Shown here: positions 40,271 through 50,182 of the stretch, in pieces | How the letters are laid out: every line of letters begins with the position of its first letter | How positions within the stretch are numbered: the first letter of the stretch is position 1 | NCBI GenBank assembly: GCA_963969395.1 | Contig: OZ017796.1 | Span: forward strand, 34,772,243 to 34,836,242 | DNA: 64,000 nucleotides | Source: Pseudoscleropodium purum | Lineage: Eukaryota > Streptophyta > Bryopsida > Hypnales > Brachytheciaceae | Reading direction: 5' to 3' | Position numbers and translations under genes: made by a program | The notes under the pieces: generated by a model | What the model was told of the DNA's origin: nothing | What the model saw: the letters and a program-made list of their open reading frames with translations, nothing else | The model's database searches: none

Positions 40271-40799
40271 GTGTTGTGTCCATATAACCAGTGAAGAAAA
40301 TCAACCCATCACATGAAAAAGATCCATCATAGACACCTAGAGAATGCCCTCATTGAAGTCTTGTATCAACTATCAAATAAAAAATGTCAATAAATGAGAA
40401 TTGACAGCTAAATTAGGTTAAATTAGTGGCCATAATCAATGTTGGTCTTAGATGATGGTGATGGAGTGATGAGTGACTACATTAGGAACTTCTATTGTAA
40501 ATTGAATATAAAATCATTACAAAAAATGACCTTCTTAGGCCTCCATGTTGTGGCCTTATTCACTTATTTAGGTGAGTATAATGACCATTATGGATATACT
40601 TCTTGTTGATTTTGAGCTAGTTTAGAGATTCTTTTTGGCCAATTGTATAGCACACTTCAAAAATTTATGACGAATTCATACTTGTCAAAAAAATTCAATT
40701 ACATTTCTCATATATCACATTTTTTTGTGCATTTAAAAAAAATTCAACAATGCTAGTATGGCAAATCAATCATTCTGCCTATTATGGATTGGTTTACAT

Positions 40800-41470
40800 T
40801 AGCAATGAGTGAATCCCTGGTGCCATACTTGTTTGCAATCGACAATTGATATCTTTGATCTCATTCCCCCAAGTATCCAACCTATGTGTTGCTTGACCCC
40901 CTACCTATTTGAAATTGTACTTAGCTCCTTTGACAAAAGTACAATCTATGAGAAAAAAAATTAAATTTCTATTTCAAGTTTTTTTGGATCTTTTTTGTTG
41001 CCCATTGAATTGAAATTTGGACATATAGAAGTATAATTTTTTTCCTTAGGCACCATTTGAAATGAAAATTATATTCCTAGAAAGGTGATAAATTTTTCTA
41101 TCATTCTAAAAAGTTTTAGAAATTTTTGTCAACATTTTCACTCATAGGAACTTGCCCAAAATGCATTTGGTCCCTTGTAGAAACAATGAGATTTTAGAGG
41201 TTGAGAAAAGTTTCGAAAAGTGAGGTCACATAAGCCTTACCAAAATCCACTTTGTCTCTTAGTGGACCACTGGGACTTTAGGGACAAGTGAGCTAGTGAG
41301 CCACGGTTAGAGATACTAAGACCTTTTTGAAGTTGTGATTTCTTGCTTACCTTGATGTCTCCTTCTAATAAAGAGTTGGTACATAACTTGTATCTCCACT
41401 CCAAGAATAAGTTGTATGATAAACCTACAACACCTCAGTTAATTGGTACTATATCTGTAACATAATTCAT
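40800..41470 (+). repeat. Family B partial copy joined to a promoter-like segment
   Basis: Positions 40800-40930 resemble 41735-41910, the upstream region of the first tandem gene: both have CTTGTTTGCAATC-like, TGTGTTGCTT and CCCCCTACCT-like blocks in the same order. It is followed at 40960-41470 by the second half of repeat family B. No coding part of the tandem gene is present, so this may be a relic of an older duplication. Confidence 0.5.
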
Positions 41471-42680
41471 GATATTTTGTGAATTTATCAGCTATGTTTT
41501 CCTTCGATTCCCATGTTGAACTAGATTTTTAAGTACTGAATCTGCTTATTTTCTCTATAATAGAGAAATAATAGAGAAAATTTTCTCTCCTAAATAAAAA
41601 TTTAATAGATTTTTCCACCATTATTTTGCTCATATTTTCAAATTGCAATTTGATTTTTTTTTTCCCAATTTCACCCCCCTAACTTTGAACTAGCCACCGG
41701 TTTTTCCAAACATTAATGTGACTTCCCCTTTGCACCAACAGTTGTGAATCTGGGGTGAGATTCCTGTTTGCAACTGTCAACTGTTCTCTTTGAAAGTTTG
41801 ACCCCCCTCTCCTCCCCCAGCACAGTTCAAGCCAAGTGTCCGACCTGTGTTGCTTAGGTCCCCCACCTGTCTGTTGTTAGGCCCCCCACCTACTTGTCTT
41901 TAGACCCCTCCTTCCCCCGCCTCCCTGCTTCGTTCTCCTCCGTTTCTCGCACTTGTTGTGCGAGCTCCGACACCATTTGAAGCCTACATAAACCAAGCAA
42001 GCTAGTGAAGCAAGCATTTCGTTGCGTCAATAGATACATGCTTCAGAGTTTCGTCAGGTTCATTCGGAGACTGTGCTCTCGTGCTGGTGATCAGCAGATG
42101 TGGGCTGGTAGTTTCAGTTTCGTCTCATTGAGTTTTCCCTCCGATCCTCCTCTAGTTGGATTGCCGACAGAGTGGAGTGCGAGGCGCAACCTAGGAGAAA
42201 GAGTTTGGAGAAGAGCTTGGAGGTTTGGAATTGAGAACCATACTATTTATATGTGTGTGTGTGTATTGGACAACTTCTAGTCTAGTCGCTGTTTGCAGTG
42301 CCGTGTCTCGATCTGGAGTTCATGTGATCTCCTACACAGGAGAAATCCACGATGGAAATCCTACCAACGTCTTTTTGCGTCCGGCCAAACTCCAATTAAT
42401 TCCTAGTGTATCCTATTCCATCACCAGAAGAAATGTTCTTCACAAGAATTTCGTAGATGGACATTTTAGATTAGTCTCCTTGGTACCGTCATTGGGTTTA
42501 CAGCCATAGATCAACTCCTCGTCTGTGATGTTTAGTTACGAGTTTCGTTAGGCTCCACAAGTACGTGACAATCGCCGAGGTCAGGATGGTGTAAGGTACT
42601 CGGCCCTGAATTTGCTGTTTCTGGGGGCAAATATTGTTGACATGTGAGTGCCGAAGCCTAATTCGACCAATTTGAGAAAT

Positions 42681-44519
42681 ATGGAACGCACAAACCGGTT
42701 CTTGCCCACGGTGCAAACTGATGGTAATGAGAGACAGCCAATTAAGGACCCGCATGCGTGGCTTTTGAAGGTCGCGATAGTCCGGATAGAGTTACAGCAG
42801 AAAGACCCCACCTTGTCTATCAGGTCTTTACCGCCTGTCCACCTTGTCTATCGCGTCTGGCGTGCCGTCACGATAGATCGTATAGAGAGTAGCAGTCAGG
42901 TTGACCTCGCTTTTGAAATGGCCACGCTTGATGCCTTTGCATTACACCGAGTGATGTTTAGAGTTGAGAAGAATGACAATCTCCGTGAAGTTCTTGCTCG
43001 GGCCCAACGATCTATTCGTGAGGCATATCTACGTGCTGGCAGCTATCATCAAGAAGCAGACAACATTGTAAACATCCTTTCCAAATGCCATCTCCTTTTA
43101 ATGGGCGCTTCTAGACCGGGTTCCAAACAGAAGTACATTGACTTGGATTCCGAGCTGGCAATTGCGTACACCCTCCGTGCTTTCCTCACGTCAGTGCTCC
43201 ACCTCCTCACTTCTGTCTTCCAATACCTCATTGGTTACGTGGACCGGGGTGGCTCCAAAACCTATTCCTCCGGTGCCTTCGACTTCAGAGCCAGCTTCGT
43301 CTCTCTTGTGCTCTTTCAAGGCGCCTACGTCTGGATCAAGTTCCGGCAGGCAGCCCGACCCGGCTCCCGCAAGCGCAAAGCTCCTGATGTTGAGCATCAA
43401 GTCGCGGATATCGAAACAGGCAACCTCAAAGGCGTTTATGCCCGACCCATCAAGGAGAAATCATCCGGCGCCATCACACGCTTCAAGTACGAGCCTAGAT
43501 TCTCGCCGCCGAGACAGGTAGGGGACAACGGCAGCGACCTATGTTCCAAACGTCTTCCTCTCGGTGAGTACCACACTCGTGCTGAAGCCCAGATTGTGCT
43601 TCAAATAGCCCGGTACTATTATGACAAGGATGGGGGTTGTGTGGAGCTTGAGGATGGTCGGTACAAGTTTTTCATTCCGCCAATGAGTGAGCAAGAGCGG
43701 GGGCTCGCAGGCAAGGAGAAGAGGAAATGGGTCTTACGCAGAGCGAAGCAAGTGGGGAAGCAAATGTATGCCGACTTTCAAAGGAAGAAGGGGAAGCAGT
43801 TAGACATGGCGACCGAGGCCGGTTCTCATGGAGCAGAAATCAATGACCCTTCTTCGTCTACACTGCCACTTGCATGTCCATCTCCTCTTATGCTTACGAC
43901 GATGGTGGCTGAGCCTGCCATTGGGTCCGGAGCTCCGTCATCTCCAAGTCTACCATTGCTTCCATTTGATGGTGCTGGTGTGGGAGACGCTTATGATTCT
44001 CTTGAGGCTCTTTCTGGTTTTGAGGACATGTTTGCTGAGCTTTGTTATGCTCCCGGGTTGCCAAATCTTTCGGATCACCAATCGAGCGTCGTCTCCTACC
44101 AGATGCAGTACCAAGGATGTGCTCAGCTCCCTGGAGACCCTAATTTACCAGAAGTCGGAGGGGTAGCAGGGGGTATTGAGCATGATTCAGAGCCTGAATT
44201 GAACCCTAGCCCCAGTTTCCAGGAAGGAAGGGTTCTTGCGGATGCGGGCACAGAAAGTGTTGATGCAAGCGTTTTCCTCCCACAAAGTGACCCGGATCTT
44301 CAGCAGCTACTGCTTTTTCATAAGAAGTGTCTAGAAGATAATGCGAAACAATTTATAGATCAACTTAAAGCATACCAGATACAGATTTCGAAGCTGCAAC
44401 AAGAGCAGGAGCGATTGCGTTCTGAGAATGAGAGTTTGAAAAGCCGGTTGGAACAAGTGGCCAAATGTCAAGTTGCCACCTGGACTGGAATCATGATGGA
44501 CATTCAACACCGAAATTGA
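42681..44519 (+). CDS. Unidentified protein with possible AP2-like domain and C-terminal coiled coil, copy 1
   Basis: An intronless frame of 612 residues. An in-frame TGA at 42645 and no ATG between it and 42681 fix the start at MERTNRFLPTVQ. I do not recognise the family. Residues 80-135 are helical; 160-187 form a hydrophobic segment (LTSVLHLLTSVFQYLIGYV); PGSRKRKAP near 228 looks like a nuclear localisation signal. Residues 263-335 have an order reminiscent of AP2/ERF: beta-rich FKYEPRF, then LPLGEYHTRAEAQIVLQIAR like the LG-F-T-EEAA-AYD part, then a PP motif. A basic helix follows (340-372), then a Ser/Pro-rich acidic region that could activate transcription, and a leucine-rich coiled coil near 560-600. 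A role as a DNA-binding regulator is inference. The second copy at 51061-52863 keeps the frame with scattered substitutions and small indels. Confidence 0.85.
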   Translation: MERTNRFLPTVQTDGNERQPIKDPHAWLLKVAIVRIELQQKDPTLSIRSLPPVHLVYRVWRAVTIDRIESSSQVDLAFEMATLDAFALHRVMFRVEKNDNLREVLARAQRSIREAYLRAGSYHQEADNIVNILSKCHLLLMGASRPGSKQKYIDLDSELAIAYTLRAFLTSVLHLLTSVFQYLIGYVDRGGSKTYSSGAFDFRASFVSLVLFQGAYVWIKFRQAARPGSRKRKAPDVEHQVADIETGNLKGVYARPIKEKSSGAITRFKYEPRFSPPRQVGDNGSDLCSKRLPLGEYHTRAEAQIVLQIARYYYDKDGGCVELEDGRYKFFIPPMSEQERGLAGKEKRKWVLRRAKQVGKQMYADFQRKKGKQLDMATEAGSHGAEINDPSSSTLPLACPSPLMLTTMVAEPAIGSGAPSSPSLPLLPFDGAGVGDAYDSLEALSGFEDMFAELCYAPGLPNLSDHQSSVVSYQMQYQGCAQLPGDPNLPEVGGVAGGIEHDSEPELNPSPSFQEGRVLADAGTESVDASVFLPQSDPDLQQLLLFHKKCLEDNAKQFIDQLKAYQIQISKLQQEQERLRSENESLKSRLEQVAKCQVATWTGIMMDIQHRN

Positions 44520-45044
44520 ATGATTTTGGTTTCTTTGAGAAGTAAGCGGAAACCAATTATTTTCCTGGAGTCATGTTGGGTACGTTATTTGAGTCCCAGT
44601 GGTTCGTTATTTGTATAGTTTGTGGAGCATATGAAAGAGATTTTGATTTGAAAGAGTTTCCAGTACCAGTGTGTTCAGTCGCAGATGATGACGTGCTGAT
44701 ATGAACTGAAGAAATCAGTTCACCTGGAGAAATTCAAGAGGAGCCAGATAATGTATGTTGATAACTCTAATTGACGCAGTGGAGAAATTGAAATTGGCAG
44801 CGTTTTGATGTGCCATTTTGACATCATTCTGCATTAGCTGAGTGCTGAAAGAGATGCAAATTATTTTGCAAATTACATTTCAATCACAACATTGTGCACC
44901 ACCAAGGAAGGATTTCCCATTCCTGGCTCCCTAAATCACTTCCCTCCTTTCTCGACAGTCTACGGCTCCATTTTCATGGAACTTTGCCAACTTAACAGAG
45001 TTGATGTAGGCATGACTTGTTGCAGACTCAAGATACGGTCACGA

Positions 45045-45735
45045 CCCACGACTACTGATTTCAAGTCTCATTGTCAGTTACTTTGTTTGCTGCCATTTTG
45101 CAACTAGATATGAATCAGAAGTTTTATATTTATTTTTTAGAAATGAAGTCATATGACTACTATAAAGTCATGAAATTTTGAAATTATTGTGAATTTCTTA
45201 AGAAAACAATGAGGAAAATTCATATCAAATACAAAATCTACTTAAAAAAATTGAAATTTTCATAATTGATGTATATTGTAGTGGATAACATCTTAGTACA
45301 AACCAAAGTTACAATGTCATTCTAATACTAGAAAATCAATAAACCATGTTTATAGGCCTAGAGTTCATATTGCTATAAAATTTTCAAACTTTACAATTGG
45401 AATAGATAATGCACTTGATAGGCTTCATTTCATCAATCAAACTCAAATTCAAAAAAATATCATTTCTATGCCTAATATTCACATCAAGACTACATAGCAA
45501 GAAAAAGGTCAAAATATATTCAATTACAAGGATGATCCATGGATTAAGCATCTTCTTATTCAAAAAAGTCAGTAATACCATAACCAGGGAGTTTACAATA
45601 GTTACCATTCATTGAAAATATCAGCTCTGACAACTAATGAAAAGAAAAATAGATGAGAAAATGGTTTTTTTTTCATCATATAGTCTTAAAGTGAAGTCAT
45701 CCAAACGAACGCTTAGCGTCCTCAGCAGCGTTAAA
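45045..45735 (-). mobile_element. Insertion present only in duplication unit 1 (repeat family D)
   Basis: Unit 2 runs directly from the GACTCAGGATAC-like block to AAAGGAAACTCA (53423-53455), while unit 1 has about 690 bp between the matching blocks. Most of this extra DNA (45080-45720) is the reverse complement of 55565-56250, diverged. Shared ends include GTTTGGATGACTTCA on one side and ATATCTAGTTGCAAAATGGC on the other, as read in the 55565 copy. It is non-coding. It is either inserted after the duplication or lost from unit 2. Confidence 0.7.
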
Positions 45736-46367
45736 AGGAAACTCATTGTAGCGAGAGTTGTGAACTGCTGCAGATACCAAATTCGTTTCCCATCCCCACT
45801 TGCAGGAGATTGCAGCACTAGCTTCTGAGCTCCCAAATTGAAGTGTAGCTTTTGACAGAAATTGTTGGTGAGTTGGAGGCTTGTGCTGGGTATTGATCAA
45901 GCTTGTTTGGCCAAAGAAATCTGGTCGTTCAACATGAAAGGAAGCCAAGTCCATTGCGCCAACTTACAGTTGCTGATTGATGAAGCTCCACCGTGTTTTC
46001 CTGTGCAACATCCTCTGGATCCTCACGTAAAAAAACTCCGCCATTTCCGCCATACATGCAGGGCTTTGGATTGAGCTGCTGTGAAGCATCTTTCCACTCC
46101 AGATGAGATGTCTCCATTTCTTTCGATTAGTATTAGCGGTATTCCAATTCTTTTGTCACATTGCACGATGCGCGGCCTGAAACCTAAATCCATGTACCTG
46201 TTGTAGTTAGTTTGTGGCCTGGAATGAATTCGACCTTTGTGAAGATGTAAGCATGACTCCATTTTCGATGCTAGAATCAAGCCAATTGAACAAAATTGCA
46301 GTTTCTGATCGCTGTGATAAAAGCTCAGTTCAAAATCATTAATTAGGCCCCTGGATCAGCAACAAAG

Positions 46368-46410
46368 TTTGATAGTTTGATAGTTTGATAGTTTGATAGT
46401 TTGATAGTTT
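46368..46410. repeat. Microsatellite, 8 bp unit
   Basis: The unit GATAGTTT is repeated five times. It lies within the 3' flank of duplication unit 1 and is missing from the matching place in unit 2 (about 54205), so it expanded after the duplication. Confidence 0.9.
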
Positions 46411-46914
46411 TCCCCGCTCCTGTTAAGGTCCTGGGCAACACAGCTTTGAGCGCATGGAGTTGTCAATACAAGTGGAGACAATGTTTTAACGACAACTAAG
46501 TAAGTGTTCCTCACTTGACAAGTATTTGTATCTTAAACTGATTGACACTTTTTCCAGTTGCTTGTCCAGATTCCAGAACCTCACATACATACCAATTCTA
46601 GTTTTTGAAGTTGTAGTTTTTGGAAGTGCATCTGCTATTTTTCATTTAATTTTGTTTAGGCAATTGTTAAAAAAAATTGGCTAGCATGTAACTAAAGATC
46701 GGTTCTCCTCATACATTGGGAAGCAGTATATTTTAGCATCAAATTATGAAACCATTTTGCGAAGGGGGAGCCAATTCAAATGCTTCGTTGATTAAATGTT
46801 GTCTGTAATGTCTTACAGAAGGGGGAATTGATGTGATCCAGTTCAGCAAGGCAGGCCAGGAAGATATTTAAATGGCAGCTATGAAACAAGAAAAGCATTA
46901 GCTTGCTTAACCCC

Positions 46915-47165
46915 CATAATCTCAAGATTTGCTCTAAATTGAACAAAAAGCAAACATTTTGATAAGTTGAATCAATTTTGGGGGGAGAATTATAGCCAAA
47001 CAAATTCAAAGTAGACATGTTAGAGATCTCTTGGGATAAGAAAACATAGTATAATATCACTTATGGATAGAAAGATTAGAATGTTTGATCTTGAGGGTGT
47101 TAAACCTATGAAAGTAATTTGAAGTCTTTCAATCTTTTTTTCACATGTAAAATCTAAAATTTGTG
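46915..47165 (+). repeat. Dispersed repeat family A, copy 3
   Basis: It matches 1231-1490 in the same direction, for example GATTTGCTCTAAATTGAACA and AACATTTTGATAAGTTGAAT-like blocks. An internal GGGGGG run interrupts it. It is non-coding. Confidence 0.6.
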
Positions 47166-47984
47166 AGGTCATCAAAAAAGAAGAAGATTAATTTTTGATG
47201 CTAAAAGTTAGAGTTCATAAAGATTTTTTCAAAAATGCAAACTACTAAAAATAGTAACTTTGTAAATTTTATTTTACTTCACTTCAAAATTTTATCTACA
47301 CCAAAGTTTGTTGCCTTATGCATTTAAAGTAGGAAGCTGTAATTGCGACCCTCTCCTTGCAATTGCCCCATAGTTAGTTGTAAAATGGATGGAAGGTGAT
47401 CTTGAAATGGACCACAGTTGCTATTGAAAGAACAAATTTTTTTTTATTCCAAGAGCCAATCATTTCCTCCATGGTTTAAAAATCACTTTAAAAGTTGCAA
47501 GGGGACAAATTTTGGGAGACCTATGGTCACAAATAGGTACCTACTACAGAAATCTTTGAAAATTCATAACTAATTCAAAAATGCTTCAAAAAAAATATGA
47601 AAACACTTGTGTTATGTTAGGCATTCATTTTTTCTTTCTCTGGAAAATGAGCTAAAAATATTTTTTGTTCATACAAACTTATGAAAAAGGTGGATCAGCC
47701 CTTAAAGGGTCGCTTTTTGAGCCTCTTACCATAGGGGTTAAGAACCCAGTTAAGAGCAAGTGTAAGCGGTCTATTTCAAATGTTAATTTATCTTTGAATT
47801 TGCACCAATTTGTCCTTGTGCCCAAGCCGGGACTTGGTTGCCCATAAAGGTTATTGATCGAGCTTCAAATTTTGCAGGGGCTTGGAAGACTGAGAAGAGG
47901 CCACTCCCTGCTCTTAATTGGAGAGATGTGGGTTAAATTAAAGCATCATCTTCACCAGTTCTTCGCCTTCATACCTTAACTTAA

Positions 47985-48267
47985 GGGTCGCTTCACACAT
48001 GGGCCCAAGGTTGAGAGTCCATCAACCTCCACCAATCAAATTTCACAAAACCCCGACTTTAGCCTCTCGATCCTTCACACAAGGCGGCATAATCCAAAGT
48101 CCGTCACCCTTCAAAGTGCCTACATGGAAGCCCAAGCTCCTACGTGGCAATGGTCGAGAGTCCATCAAATTGCCCATTTATTGCCCATTTCTTTGGACTC
48201 TCACCCAAAGTTTGGCTATGAACTCCCACGGCCTCTTGACTTGGTCGGCCCATATGTGAAGCGCCCC
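47985..48267. mobile_element. MITE with TAA target duplication (PIF/Harbinger-like)
   Basis: The left end GGGTCGCTTCACACATGGGC and the right end GCCCATATGTGAAGCGCCCC are terminal inverted repeats with three mismatches or fewer. TAA flanks both sides (47982-47984 and 48268-48270). The ends (GGG, then CG-rich) and the duplication match the type of the PUS7 intron element, though the interior differs. It has no coding capacity. Confidence 0.8.
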
Positions 48268-48476
48268 TAAGTTACTCCAATATCATAACCACTCCCAGGA
48301 AATTTCCCATTCATTTCCTGAGAGGCTTTTGTAGCGTAATGCCCGATAGCACGAGGGGTTTCTTGCATAATTGGGCATTATAGAGTACTCATCCAACTTT
48401 AATTTCTCATCCTCAATTTCTCATCCTTCTACTAATGATTTACGTCGCTCAATGGCTCCTCATCGTTGGACGTTTC

Positions 48477-48533
48477 GGGAAATAACAAGCCTCCTCGTCC
48501 AGCTCCACCCTCCTTATTGGCTTGTTATTTCCC
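48477..48533. other. Perfect 15 bp hairpin
   Basis: GGGAAATAACAAGCC and GGCTTGTTATTTCCC pair perfectly around a 27 base CT-rich loop. No gene context or poly-T tract suggests a terminator. It is perhaps a remnant of a small inverted-repeat element. Confidence 0.6.
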
Positions 48534-48849
48534 AAAACACCCTCCTCGAGCATTGCCCTATATATTCAATGTCCTCATTCATGACTTGTGCCCATTTCAA
48601 CAACTTTGCCAATGAAACTCCAGCTTCAAAATTACGACCATTCCGTTGTGCAAAGTTCATTGATCATTTGTTCGTTTACCTCGAGTCTCAAATGCTCTAG
48701 TAGGTGTTTTATTCAACCTATGATCACATATTAACCCCTAGAGTCGCGAGGGCCTTTTTCTTTGTCAATAACCACTCCAAATTGCCATTATTTCTATTGC
48801 AAAGAGCAATAAACTTTGCAAATTGTTTTTTTTTCCATATCTAATTGTA

Positions 48850-49860
48850 AGATTGGTGCACTAGACTAGTATAAGAATAGGGGGAAGAAATTTCAAGAAC
48901 TTTGATCACGTAGATTGCAAGATATTGCATTTAAAGTGAAGAAAGCGGGATTTTGAGGAACTTCCTTCAACTTCCTTGGTTAGGTTATTTGACTTTGAAT
49001 CTTCTTAACTTGCAATTATGGCACTGAATTAGATTATTGAAACTTGTGGTTTAAAAAGAAAATGATGTTGAAGATTTGAGTTGGAAGTCTAGGGAAAAAA
49101 ATTTCAAAAACAAATATGAGATTTTCATTCCTTAAAATATTGTTAAGTAGAAGTTGGTATGAGAATGAAGGAAAAAATATATTGTTAATAGATCTAAGAT
49201 GGAATTGAAATGTACTAATTTCAATGGTGGGATTATTCTAGCAAGCATTGTTAACATTGCTATGAAGTTAGATTTTCTTAAAAATTTACAAATTGAGTTC
49301 AAAAACGAATCCAATCCAATATTTTCTCAAGATGTTTCTATGATTGTAGAGAAAACAAGAATTCAAGGTCCATAACTTTCACATCACTAATTCAAAATGA
49401 ATTGTATCAAAGTGATCAATGTAAAAAAAAAAAATATTTGTAAAATTTAAAAAGATAAATAAATGACAAGCTAATGTGATATTTTAATCCCAAGAAAAAG
49501 TTTTGAAAAATCATGTAAAAAATGGAGGTTACACAAGCCTATCCAAAATTCACTTTGTTCCCTATAGAAACAATGGGATTTTAGGATTTAATAAGCCACA
49601 TCAAACAACTTTAAAGACCACTTTGAAACTTTGATTGCTAGCTTAGCCTAGTGTACCCCTTTGGTAAAACTGCACATATAGCCATCCAACTGCCTCTTCA
49701 ATCTTTGTAGACTTGTGCCTCCACTCCAAAGACAAAATGTAAGATGAATCTACAACACTTTGGCTAGTTGGCATTGTAACAGTATTTGTATTTGTAACAA
49801 CCTACCAGTAACTTGGTCCCAAAGCTACGAATTCACAGTGCACTTGTCAAATGTTCTTTT
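48850..49860 (+). repeat. Dispersed repeat family B, long copy upstream of the second tandem gene
   Basis: It has the same order of blocks as 39350-40270, including AGAAGTTGGTATGAGA, GGTTACACAAGCCTATCC and ACAACACTTTGGCTAGTTGG. It lies 0.3 kb before duplication unit 2, as the 40800-41470 copy lies just before unit 1. Confidence 0.65.
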
Positions 49861-50127
49861 TGATGTAGTTTTTTTGTTTCATTTATTACAGATAATGCAG
49901 AAAGTGATCTTCATTGTAGGAAGGAAGTTATTTACATCCACGGAAACAAATGAAACCAATAATATATAAATGAAATTTTATTTATACATACAAAATAATG
50001 TACATTCATCCAAAATAGAGCAATACCGTCCAAAGATTAAGCAGTATTTTGCAATTTCATCCATTGTGCAAGTAAGAATATCTTGTCAAAATACTCCCTG
50101 AAATAAAATAAAAATTCATCGCTTCTC

Positions 50128-50182
50128 AGAGAAACCCCCCTCAAAAAAACCCTCAAAAAAACCCTCAAAAAAACCCTCCCCC
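50128..50182. repeat. Short C/A tandem repeat at the start of duplication unit 2
   Basis: About three 12 bp units of CCCTCAAAAAAA, with C-runs at both ends, lie exactly where similarity to unit 1 begins. It is possibly linked to the duplication breakpoint. Confidence 0.7.

Larger units (their letters stand above)
35818..41814. other. AT-rich intergenic region with repeats
   Basis: About 300 bp next to the ATP synthase gamma gene has balanced composition and is probably its promoter. The rest is strongly AT-rich with no gene I can support. It holds a family C element (38853-39095) and two stretches of family B (39350-40270 and 40800-41470), the second of which contains sequence similar to the promoter of the gene that follows. 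Confidence 0.55.
41815..46535 (+). repeat. Tandem duplication, unit 1 (about 4.7 kb)
   Basis: This segment and 50160-54345 match along promoter, leader, the whole coding region and about 2 kb of 3' flank, in the same orientation. Unit 1 carries about 690 bp (45045-45735) that is absent from unit 2, which explains most of the length difference. Boundaries are judged by eye. Confidence 0.85.
46536..50159. other. Region between the two duplication units, repeats only
   Basis: Contains repeat family A (46915-47165), a GC-richer stretch at about 47680-48720 with a TIR element and a short hairpin, and a family B copy (48850-49860). I see no gene. Confidence 0.55.

Noticed and set aside
42005..42280. 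Short upstream frame in tandem copy 1 as a coding exon
   Set aside because: The matching region of copy 2 does not keep the frame, which fits an untranslated leader.
45697..46280. Minus-strand gene in the 3' flank of the tandem copies
   Set aside because: Related frames exist in both units (also 53403-53880) but are broken at different places and show no domain; shared ancestry of the duplicated DNA explains the similarity.
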